DNA from: Nonlabens ulvanivorans
GTDB taxonomy: Bacteria; Bacteroidota; Bacteroidia; Flavobacteriales; Flavobacteriaceae
Length of the DNA stretch: 56,388 bases
Assembly (NCBI RefSeq): GCF_000732625.1
Contig: NZ_JPJI01000012.1
Coordinates: 1-56,388, forward strand
Direction of reading: 5' to 3'
In this document: in pieces, positions 47,612-55,728 of the stretch
Layout of the letters: each line of letters opens with the position of its first letter
How positions within the stretch are numbered: position 1 is the first letter of the stretch
Position numbers and translations under genes: made by a program
Notes under the pieces: model-generated
What the model was told of the DNA's origin: nothing
Seen by the model: the letters and a program-made list of their open reading frames with translations, nothing else
Databases searched by the model: none

Positions 47612-47656
47612 CTAGACAGTACAGGATGGTTCTTTTTGCTAAAAATCGGATTTTTC
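47612..47656 (+). promoter_or_regulatory. Locus promoter element (for GH78 and downstream genes)
   Basis: CTAGACA (weak first half), spacer gta, CAGGATG, 20 bp, then GATTTTTC in the -7 position. It ends 35 bp before the ATG at 47692. Confidence 0.6.
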
Positions 47657-47691
47657 AATAGTTTGGAAGTTATCAAATGAATCTAATTTAA

Positions 47692-50478
47692 ATGTTCAAA
47701 AATTCAATTAGTAATTACGTAATACTGATTCTAAGTGTATTCATATTATTTAATGTGACTGCTTGTGTTCAACAAACTGTGCTACAAAAACCACAAGATT
47801 TAACCATTTCTGAAGGTTTTACAAACCCGGTAGGTTTTTATGATGCATCTCCTACATTTTCTTGGAAGTTACCAGTTTCCGAGAATAATAAAAGTCAGTC
47901 TGCATATCATATAGTTGTAGCATCTAGTGAAGATCTTCTGCCAAATAATCCTGATTTATGGGATTCTAAGATGCAAGAGTCAGATCAATCTACATGGATT
48001 AATTATGCAGGAGAAGAATTAGAATCACGCCAAAAAGTATACTGGCAGATAAAATATTGGAATCAAGATGGTGAAGCTTCAGATTGGAGTGCTATCAATC
48101 ATTTTGAATTAGGATTATTACAAAATAGTGACTGGAAAGCTAAATGGGTTGGACTTGATACAGCGCAAGACAGTATTCGTGGGAATGAAGAGGTGTTGAT
48201 TCACAAACCACAGTATTTACGTAAAGAATTTGAAATATCTGAAGATATCGTTGAAGCAAGATTGTACATCACAGCTAAAGGTGTTTTTGATGTATCTGTT
48301 AATGGTAAAAATGTAAGTGATGACGTAATGTCTCCTGGATTTACCACTTATGATAAAAGAATTGAGACGCTCACCTATGATGTGACAGATCTATTTAAGT
48401 CTGGTCAAAATGCAATAGGTGTTGAAATAGCCTCTGGTTGGTATTCAGGAAGATTACTATGGGGAACAACGCCATGGGATAATTCTATTTCACCAAAAGT
48501 CTTAGCGCAACTAGAAATAACACTTGAAGACGGAAGTAAGGAATACATTCTTTCAGATCAATCTTGGAAAGGAACCATTAATGGACCGCTACAGTTTGCC
48601 GAAATTTACGATGGAGAAATTTACGATGCTAATCTTGAAATGCCCGATTGGACCATTGCTGATTTTGATGATAAAGATTGGACTAATGTAGAGGTTTCAA
48701 ATCTTGATAAGGATGTAGCACTAGAGCCTAAACGTCATACCACAGTTAAAAATAAAATAGTGTTAAGTCCAAAAGAGATTACCCAAAAGGACGGCGCGAT
48801 CATTTTTGACTTAGAACAAAATATGGTAGGTGTACCTCTGGTAAAAGTACCCATGAAAAAAGGAGATACTCTTACTATTAGATTTGCTGAAATGCTGTCT
48901 CCAGATGGAACTTTTTATACTAAAAATTATAGAAGTGCACATTCAACAGACTATTACGTTGCTGCAAAAGATGGTGTCATAGAGTACATGCCAAAATTCA
49001 CATTTCATGGGTTTAGATTTGTGGAATTAAGTGGTTTTGATACCTCAAAAACACCGAAAAATGATTGGGTAACCGGAATGGTTCAATATTCAGATTTTGA
49101 GGATAACGGTTCCTTTACATCATCGCATGATAAATTAAATCAATTACAAAGCAATATTGTTTGGGGTTTACGTGGTAACTTTTTAGATATCCCTACAGAT
49201 TGTCCACAACGTAATGAACGCTTAGGATGGACAGGTGATGCGCAGGTATTTGGACCTACATCTATGTTTAATGCAGACGTTTATAAATTCTGGGCAAGCT
49301 GGTTACAAAGTGTGCGCGAAGCGCAATTAGAAGATGGAGCGATTCCATGGACAGTGCCAGATTCACGAGGTAATAAAATTGCGAGTTCTGGATGGGGCGA
49401 TGTTGGAACCATCATTCCTTGGAAAATTTATATGCGCACAGGAGACGTTGGGTTTTTAGGAGATAATTTTGAGATGATGGAACAATGGGTAGCCTATCAT
49501 CAGAAGAAATCAAAAAACCATATTTCAAATATGATGTCTTTTTCAGACTGGTTACAACCGTATCCTGAAAGTGGCAAGAATACCGGAGACACCTCTAGAA
49601 ATTTAATTGGCACTGCATTTTTTGCACACTCGGTTAAATTAACTGCTCAAGCTGCAGCAGCTTTAGGTAAAACAGAAGAACAGGCTAAATACCAAGCGCT
49701 TTACAAAACAGTTGCTAGTGCATTTGATGAGCGATTTTTTGACGAAACAGGAAAAGTGAAAGGTGTCACAGAAACTCAAACCTCTTATTTATTAGCCTTA
49801 GCATTTGATTTATTACCAGAATCTAAGATTGAAAATGCGCAGGCAAATTTATTACGTAAACTAAAAGAGGCTGACTACCATTTACGAACGGGCTTTTTAG
49901 GAACACCATTGTTGTCACGCGTTTTAGATGATATGGGTGAAGTAGATATGGTGTATCAGTTACTGTTTAAAGAAACCTATCCTTCATGGTTTTATTCTAT
50001 TAATCAAGGTGCTACTACGATCTGGGAACGATGGAATAGTTATAGTAAAACAGAAGGCTACAATCCTATGAGTATGAATAGTCTAAATCACTATGCTTAT
50101 GGCGCTATAGGTGAATGGATGTATGAACGTATTGCGGGAATCGCGCCCTTAGAACCTGGATATAAAGTCATTAAAATCGCACCACAACCAAGGCAACCGC
50201 TCCATTCAGCTGCGGCGTCATTAAACACTCCTTTTGGTGCAGTATCTTCTTCATGGGAGATTGTAGATAATAGTTTTAATTTAGAAGTGGTTGTGCCACC
50301 TAATACATCTGCGATAGTTGTCATTCCAGCTAATACCCAAAAAGATCTGTTAGTAGATGGCACTATATTTACTAGCCATAATGATGTTAAACTGCTACAA
50401 AAGTCAAATGCCACATTTGAATTAGAAGTACAACCTGGAACTTATACTTTTCAGTCAAAACTAGATAATCAGAGATAA
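47692..50478 (+). CDS. GH78 alpha-L-rhamnosidase lipoprotein (canonical acid loop)
   Basis: A 928-residue GH78 with lipobox VTAC. Order: Fn3-like domain (FSWKLPVSENNKSQSAYHIVVASS), jelly rolls (YLRKEFEIS, VFDVSVNGKNVSDDVMSPGFTTYD), (alpha/alpha)6 barrel, C-terminal sandwich with PNTSAIVVIPA. The acid loop DCPQRNERLGWTGD (Asp503 to Asp516, Glu509) is the textbook GH78 sequence, so it is the most likely standard alpha-L-rhamnosidase of the four in the locus. Its stop overlaps the start of the next gene (TAATG), which indicates coupling. Confidence 0.94.
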   Translation: MFKNSISNYVILILSVFILFNVTACVQQTVLQKPQDLTISEGFTNPVGFYDASPTFSWKLPVSENNKSQSAYHIVVASSEDLLPNNPDLWDSKMQESDQSTWINYAGEELESRQKVYWQIKYWNQDGEASDWSAINHFELGLLQNSDWKAKWVGLDTAQDSIRGNEEVLIHKPQYLRKEFEISEDIVEARLYITAKGVFDVSVNGKNVSDDVMSPGFTTYDKRIETLTYDVTDLFKSGQNAIGVEIASGWYSGRLLWGTTPWDNSISPKVLAQLEITLEDGSKEYILSDQSWKGTINGPLQFAEIYDGEIYDANLEMPDWTIADFDDKDWTNVEVSNLDKDVALEPKRHTTVKNKIVLSPKEITQKDGAIIFDLEQNMVGVPLVKVPMKKGDTLTIRFAEMLSPDGTFYTKNYRSAHSTDYYVAAKDGVIEYMPKFTFHGFRFVELSGFDTSKTPKNDWVTGMVQYSDFEDNGSFTSSHDKLNQLQSNIVWGLRGNFLDIPTDCPQRNERLGWTGDAQVFGPTSMFNADVYKFWASWLQSVREAQLEDGAIPWTVPDSRGNKIASSGWGDVGTIIPWKIYMRTGDVGFLGDNFEMMEQWVAYHQKKSKNHISNMMSFSDWLQPYPESGKNTGDTSRNLIGTAFFAHSVKLTAQAAAALGKTEEQAKYQALYKTVASAFDERFFDETGKVKGVTETQTSYLLALAFDLLPESKIENAQANLLRKLKEADYHLRTGFLGTPLLSRVLDDMGEVDMVYQLLFKETYPSWFYSINQGATTIWERWNSYSKTEGYNPMSMNSLNHYAYGAIGEWMYERIAGIAPLEPGYKVIKIAPQPRQPLHSAAASLNTPFGAVSSSWEIVDNSFNLEVVVPPNTSAIVVIPANTQKDLLVDGTIFTSHNDVKLLQKSNATFELEVQPGTYTFQSKLDNQR

Positions 50479-52481
50479 TGAGAATTCTATATTTTTTATT
50501 GCTACTATCAGTTGTGCAATTAAATGCCCAAAAAGGACTATCAAATATGCCTTTAGTGAGTGATCAGGTAATTTTTCAAGAAAATAATGGTGCTGTTGCA
50601 GTCGAAGCAGAATATTTCTACAAGCAGAGCAAATCAGAGATCAGACAATGGTATGTCAAATCAAAAGAAGCCATTTCTTCTGATGATCTTAGTGCTTCTA
50701 AGCAAACTCATTTAAAAGCTAGTAACAACGCTTATATTGAAATACTTCCAGATACACGGATCACCCATTCTGATGCCTTTGTTAAAGGTGAAAATTTCTC
50801 TAATAAAGGTGGTGAATTAGGGATTCTACATTATAAAGTTAGAATTAATGAGCCAGGAAGATACTACGTTTGGGTACGTGCTTTTAGCACAGGAAGTGAA
50901 GATAACGGTATACACGTAGGTTTAAATGGAGAATGGCCAGCGCATGGTCAACGTATGCAATGGTGCAAAGGAAAGAATAAATGGACCTGGGAAAGCAAGC
51001 AACGCACTAAAAAAGAGCACTGTGGCGTACCTAAAGAAATCTATTTAGATATTGAAAAATCAGGCATCCACGATATACAGTTCAGTATGCGTGAAGATGG
51101 TTTTGAGTTTGATAAGTTCATTCTTACTAAAGACAGCAATTTCACACCAAAAAACGAAGGCTTAAAAGTCACGACGCTTTGGCCTATGAAATCGTATTAC
51201 AAACAAATTGCGGCTTCTGTGATGGGTAATAAAACCTTGCCCATTGATGACTTTCCAATTAAAAATACAGGATTTTATAAACACGCTGGTGGTTACTGGC
51301 TAGGTATAAATCCTAACAAACATAAAGAAGCACAGACTACGACTCCTTTTACATTTAAAAATGGAACCTATGATTTAGTATTTGTAGCTGTTGGTGAAAA
51401 TGATGGACAGTCAGAATTTACGATACGTATCAACGGTAAAAAACTAGGCACTTTCAAACCACCATTATCTAAAGATCTTTTTGAAGAAGGTGAGCATAAC
51501 AATGCGCTTTGGGAAAATGTAAAACTTAAAAAGGGAGATAGAATTACAGTTCATGCTAGAATAGGTAGTGCAGATGGTAAAGAATGGGCAAGAGCGCGAT
51601 GGTCAGGTATCATTTTTACACCAGCAGGTAAAGGTAAAGAGGTCATTAAAACGCCATTTGAAAGTAATATAGAAGTGGTTCAAAACATTGTTCCTGCCAT
51701 TAATCCACCATCAGGTCGTATTGCTATCGTTGCAGATGGTAACTCACCAGATCCTGATGATTTAGGTGGGACCGCTGTTTCTATTGCTTTGTTAAGAGCT
51801 TCTGGTCTTGAGGAACGATTAGTCCATTACTCGCATAGTTGTGATTTAATAAGAAATCAAAGAATTTCTGAAAAGGCAGAAAAAGAACGCCATCACTTAA
51901 TGCAAAGTGCTTGCGATGTCACCTCAAGACGATGGGAAGGATTTGAATCTCTTACGTTTCTAGATGCAAAATGGAATAAGGATGAAACTGTAAAAGATTT
52001 AGCAAAGGCTATTAACGCCTCTACGGCTACTGATCCATTGTGGATCATAGAAGCTGGAGAACCAGATATTATTGGATTTGCATTGCAAGCTTCATCAAAA
52101 GAAAAACATCAATTTGTAAAAGTGATTACTCATCATCCAGCAAATGATGACGCTGGTGACTTTTTTGAGTGGCAACAGATACTAGATTTTGGAGTAGAAG
52201 AAGTGCGTATTCCAGACCAGAATATTAAATTAAAAGTACCCATTGAAAAATGGAATTGGGCTAGAGATCATAAAGACTCAAGAATTCAACAAGTGTGGAC
52301 CTTTGGTAAACTGGCTGAGGTTGATGATGTGGTTAAATTCCAAAAAGGAAAATGGGATTGTTCTGACGCTGGTATGATTTTATACTGGATCACTGGAGCA
52401 AATGTCAATAACGGACTGGAACAAGGAACGGTAAGTGATGTTAAAAGTATGTTGCTGGATTATATTTCGGCAAATGATTAA
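50478..52481 (+). CDS. Nucleoside-hydrolase-like (Sde182-type) protein with N-terminal binding modules
   Basis: A 667-residue exported protein (signal peptide ending LNAQ). Residues about 25-220 look like a CBM-type jelly roll (NNGAVAVEAEYFY...GRYYVWVRAFSTG), about 225-400 like a second beta-sandwich (TYDLVFVAVGENDGQSEFTIRING), and about 413-667 like the Sde182/nucleoside-hydrolase-like fold: IAIVADGNSPDPDDLGGTAVSIALL has the Asp cluster at 420-426 that binds Ca2+ in nucleoside hydrolases, and DPLWIIEAGEPDIIGFAL follows. Its substrate is not known. Translational coupling to GH78 and proximity to two sulfatases place it in ulvan oligomer breakdown. It could cleave an N- or O-glycosidic bond by a mechanism outside the usual GH set (inference). 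Confidence 0.65.
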   Translation: MRILYFLLLLSVVQLNAQKGLSNMPLVSDQVIFQENNGAVAVEAEYFYKQSKSEIRQWYVKSKEAISSDDLSASKQTHLKASNNAYIEILPDTRITHSDAFVKGENFSNKGGELGILHYKVRINEPGRYYVWVRAFSTGSEDNGIHVGLNGEWPAHGQRMQWCKGKNKWTWESKQRTKKEHCGVPKEIYLDIEKSGIHDIQFSMREDGFEFDKFILTKDSNFTPKNEGLKVTTLWPMKSYYKQIAASVMGNKTLPIDDFPIKNTGFYKHAGGYWLGINPNKHKEAQTTTPFTFKNGTYDLVFVAVGENDGQSEFTIRINGKKLGTFKPPLSKDLFEEGEHNNALWENVKLKKGDRITVHARIGSADGKEWARARWSGIIFTPAGKGKEVIKTPFESNIEVVQNIVPAINPPSGRIAIVADGNSPDPDDLGGTAVSIALLRASGLEERLVHYSHSCDLIRNQRISEKAEKERHHLMQSACDVTSRRWEGFESLTFLDAKWNKDETVKDLAKAINASTATDPLWIIEAGEPDIIGFALQASSKEKHQFVKVITHHPANDDAGDFFEWQQILDFGVEEVRIPDQNIKLKVPIEKWNWARDHKDSRIQQVWTFGKLAEVDDVVKFQKGKWDCSDAGMILYWITGANVNNGLEQGTVSDVKSMLLDYISAND

Positions 52482-52526
52482 AAAAATATCGTAGACATTA
52501 ATGCCTTGATTGTAATTATTTATGCC

Positions 52527-52540
52527 GCTTTCGCGAAAGC
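52527..52540. repeat. GCTTTCGCGAAAGC palindrome, copy 5 (intergenic)
   Basis: Perfect palindrome in the 125-bp gap before a sulfatase gene. It is followed by GTAATAAACA, the same tail as copy 2. Confidence 0.86.
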
Positions 52541-52606
52541 GTAATAAACACAACTTTGGAGTAAGAATCCATCTTTAAATTTTTAATTGTAGATGACCAT
52601 AAAACA

Positions 52607-54091
52607 ATGATAAATAGAAATATAATTATCGCATTTTGCCTTTTTTCAATAGTTAGTTGTAAAAACGACCCAAATAATGGCAATCAAGAAGTAAGTAGTA
52701 ATGAAGGTTCAAAAAAGCCAAATATTATTTACATTCTTACAGATCAATGGCGAGGATCTGCATTAGGTTATGCAGGAAATCCAGATGTAAAAACGCCACA
52801 TTTAGATGAGCTGGCACAGTCATCTGTAAATTTCACAAATGCCGTTTCAGTAACACCAGTTTGTACACCGCATAGAGCGGCATTACTTACCGGAAAGTTC
52901 CCGACTACAACAGGTATGTTTTTAAATGACCTCTATTTTCCTGAAGAAGAAGTCACCATGGCAGAGTTGTTTAAGGAACAAGATTATTCCACAGCTTATT
53001 GGGGAAAATGGCACCTAGATGGACACGGAAGAACAAATTTTATTCCTAAAGAACGACGTCAAGGTTTTGAATATTGGAAAGCTGTAGAGTGTTCTCATAA
53101 CTATACAAAAATGCCTTATTACGATAATGATAATACAGCATTAAAACACTGGGAAGAGTATTCACCATTTGCCATAGTAAACGACGCAAATCAATATCTT
53201 ACAGACCACGCAAATGATGAAAATCCATTTATAGCAGTCATTTCTATCGCCACGCCTCATTATCCTCATGGTAGTGCGCCTAAGAAATATAAAAACATGT
53301 ATCCGCCAGAAACTTTGACTTTGAATCCTAATATTTCAGAAGAATTTAAAGAAAGAGCCCGCAAAGAATTGCAAGGTTATTATGCGCATGCAACGGCTAC
53401 TGATGAGGCAATAGGTAGCTTATTATCTAAAATTGAAGAACTAGAATTAACAGAAAATACGATTGTTGTTTTTTCATCAGACCATGGTGAGATGATGGGA
53501 GCACATGGTGTAAAACCTTTTGTTAAACAACTCGCCTGGGATGAAGCGGCAAGAGTGCCGTTTTTAATACGTTATCCTGGTATAGGACAAAACAAAGGAA
53601 AAGTGGTAAATGCTCCATTAACTACTCCAGATATTCTACCATCATTATTAGGCCTAGCAAATATTGAAATTCCCGAAGATATAGAAGGAGAGAATCTATC
53701 AGAATTGATAAAAAATCCAGATCCTAATGTGGATAGAGCTGCGCTTATTATGAATGTTGCACCTTTTGGGTCAAATTTTAAGGACGCACCATATAGAGCT
53801 ATCAGAACAAGACAATATACTTATGCGGTCACACCTGATGGTCCTACTATGTTTTATGATAACATAAGCGATCCATTACAACAAAATAACCTGCTCGGTA
53901 AGACAGAATTACAAGAAATTCAGAAAGATCTAGACCACAAATTACAGCAACAATTGCAACATATAGGAGATTCAGTAAGACCACGAGATTATTACATGAA
54001 GAAGTGGAATTATGTTTTTGATAAAAAACGGAATGCCATTGACTGGTGGAGCTGGAAAGAAGGAACCGGCACAGTACAATCACCTCAATAA
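52607..54091 (+). CDS. S1 family sulfatase lipoprotein (CTPHR motif)
   Basis: A 494-residue sulfatase with lipobox IVSC (Cys18), so it is periplasmic or surface anchored. Seen: NIIYILTDQWRGSALGYAG (metal ligands), CTPHR at 86-90 with Cys86 as formylglycine precursor, WGKWHLDGHGR, and VVFSSDHGEMMGAHG. The usual Ser of CxPSR is His, which still fits CxPxR. It removes a sulfate ester, probably from rhamnose-3-sulfate in ulvan, but the position and subfamily cannot be read here. No formylglycine-generating enzyme lies in the window. A further sulfatase gene follows 19 bp later. Confidence 0.92.
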   Translation: MINRNIIIAFCLFSIVSCKNDPNNGNQEVSSNEGSKKPNIIYILTDQWRGSALGYAGNPDVKTPHLDELAQSSVNFTNAVSVTPVCTPHRAALLTGKFPTTTGMFLNDLYFPEEEVTMAELFKEQDYSTAYWGKWHLDGHGRTNFIPKERRQGFEYWKAVECSHNYTKMPYYDNDNTALKHWEEYSPFAIVNDANQYLTDHANDENPFIAVISIATPHYPHGSAPKKYKNMYPPETLTLNPNISEEFKERARKELQGYYAHATATDEAIGSLLSKIEELELTENTIVVFSSDHGEMMGAHGVKPFVKQLAWDEAARVPFLIRYPGIGQNKGKVVNAPLTTPDILPSLLGLANIEIPEDIEGENLSELIKNPDPNVDRAALIMNVAPFGSNFKDAPYRAIRTRQYTYAVTPDGPTMFYDNISDPLQQNNLLGKTELQEIQKDLDHKLQQQLQHIGDSVRPRDYYMKKWNYVFDKKRNAIDWWSWKEGTGTVQSPQ

Positions 54092-54110
54092 TTAAAATCA
54101 ATTTTTTAAG

Positions 54111-55556
54111 ATGAAAAAATTACTATTATTATTTTGTGTTATTCTTTGTTTTTCAAAGGCCTACTGTCAGACTGAGAAACCTAACGTGCTGATTTTTTAC
54201 GTCGATGATTTAAGAGCAGAATTAGGTTGTTACGGCAGTGAAACAGCGATAACACCGCACATAGATGAGCTAGCCGCAGATGGTGTCATGTTTAATAAAG
54301 CTTATGTGCAACAGGCCATTTGCGCACCTTCTAGAATGAGTACCTTAACAGGTTTGCGTCCAGAAAATTTAGGAATTTACAGCATTTTCACACCACTGCG
54401 CAAAGTGCATAAAGAAGTGGTTTCAATGCCACAATTGTTTAAAGAAAATGGATACAAAACCGTGAGTATAGGAAAAGTATTCCATCATGGTAGAGACGAT
54501 AAAGACCAATGGACCACGTACTTTGAAAAAGAACCAAATACGTATGCAAAAACAGAAAATATTCAATTACTGGAACGTTTAAAAGCTGAAGGCGTAAAAC
54601 GAGTAAAAGGTCCTGCCTTTGAAGATGCAGATGTCGCAGATGAAGTCTATAAAGATGGTCGCGCAGCAAAATATGCTATAGAAACCCTACATAAGGTTAA
54701 AGAAGATAATTTCTTGATGATTGTAGGTTTTAGTAAACCACACCTACCTTTTAATGCACCTAAAAAGTATTGGGATCTATATGATAGAGATCAATTTCAG
54801 GTTCCATCTAGACAGAAACCAGATGGAGCTTATAGACTCGCATTACCTAAATGGGGCGAGTTAAAAGGCTATCATGGTATACCTAAAGAAGGAGATTTAG
54901 ATGATGCGTTAACACTAGAGTTAATACATGGTTATCACGCCTCTATCAGCTACGTGGACGAACAGGTAGGTAAAGTCATGAAAACTTTAGAAGAATTGGA
55001 TTTAAGAAAAAACACTATCGTTATTTTTATGAGTGATCACGGTTATAAAATCGGAGAATATGCGTCATGGTGTAAGCAATCTAACCTAGAAATAGATGTA
55101 AGAGTTCCGCTTATTGTTAGTAGAGAAACCAGCTATAAAAAAAGAGTTACTGGTAAAACCTCAGATGCGTTAATTGAGAATGTAGATATATTCCCAACCC
55201 TAGTAGAATATTGTGGTCTAGAAGGTCCAGTTTCTGATGGAAAAAGCATTCTTCCTGTAATTAATAAACCTCATAAAAAATGGGATAAAGCCGCTTATAG
55301 CGTTTATGCCAGAGGTAAAAAAATAATAGGTTGCACGGTCACAGACGGCAAGTGGAGATATACAGAATGGAGGAATTCAGCAACTAACGAGATCCTGCAG
55401 GCAGAGCTTTATGAGCATAAAAATAGCCTATTAGCTTACACAAATTTGTCTGGTGATCCCGCTTTCGCGAAAGCGGAAAAGAAAATGAAAAAACTGCTAG
55501 AAATACAATTCCCAAAAGACAAGATACTTCCTCAAAATGATGTGCATAGAAATTAA
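54111..55556 (+). CDS. S1 family sulfatase, iduronate-2-sulfatase-like (probable S1_7)
   Basis: A 481-residue exported sulfatase with a signal peptide ending AYCQ and no lipobox consensus I trust. Seen: [23 protein letters not shown] at 71-75 with Cys71, [16 protein letters not shown], and [16 protein letters not shown], all typical of the iduronate-2-sulfatase branch (S1_7). Formosa agariphila has an S1_7 ulvan sulfatase, so sulfate removal from rhamnose next to a uronate is plausible. A palindrome copy at 55461 near the 3' end encodes PAFAKAE. It is the last gene of the unit that starts with GH78. Confidence 0.92.
   Translation: MKKLLLLFCVILCFSKAYCQTEKPNVLIFYVDDLRAELGCYGSETAITPHIDELAADGVMFNKAYVQQAICAPSRMSTLTGLRPENLGIYSIFTPLRKVHKEVVSMPQLFKENGYKTVSIGKVFHHGRDDKDQWTTYFEKEPNTYAKTENIQLLERLKAEGVKRVKGPAFEDADVADEVYKDGRAAKYAIETLHKVKEDNFLMIVGFSKPHLPFNAPKKYWDLYDRDQFQVPSRQKPDGAYRLALPKWGELKGYHGIPKEGDLDDALTLELIHGYHASISYVDEQVGKVMKTLEELDLRKNTIVIFMSDHGYKIGEYASWCKQSNLEIDVRVPLIVSRETSYKKRVTGKTSDALIENVDIFPTLVEYCGLEGPVSDGKSILPVINKPHKKWDKAAYSVYARGKKIIGCTVTDGKWRYTEWRNSATNEILQAELYEHKNSLLAYTNLSGDPAFAKAEKKMKKLLEIQFPKDKILPQNDVHRN
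55461..55474. repeat. GCTTTCGCGAAAGC palindrome, copy 6, inside a sulfatase gene
   Basis: A perfect palindrome in frame close to the 3' end of the coding sequence. It is read in the same frame as copy 3 and encodes Pro-Ala-Phe-Ala-Lys-Ala-Glu. Confidence 0.87.
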
Positions 55557-55728
55557 TTAGCGCCTTGAGGTTTAAATTACATTTACCAGATCAGTTTTCA
55601 AAAGGTGTGTGAAATAATTTCAATGGGTTTTATAGAAGGGTAAATTATCATTCTCAGTAGAATATTCAATTTATCTATTCTGCTATTTAATTTATAATAC
55701 ATTTAATTTACAAACTAATTAATAAGAA

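Noticed and set aside
52607-54091. The sulfatase with CTPHR considered as inactive because the motif Ser is His.
   Set aside because: The general recognition pattern CxPxR is satisfied and the metal-binding residues appear intact, so activity is still expected.
55557-55728. A copy of the promoter element upstream of kdgK (CAGATCA near 55590).
   Set aside because: Only one half resembles the repeat, and there is no second CAGGAT-like half at the fixed distance.
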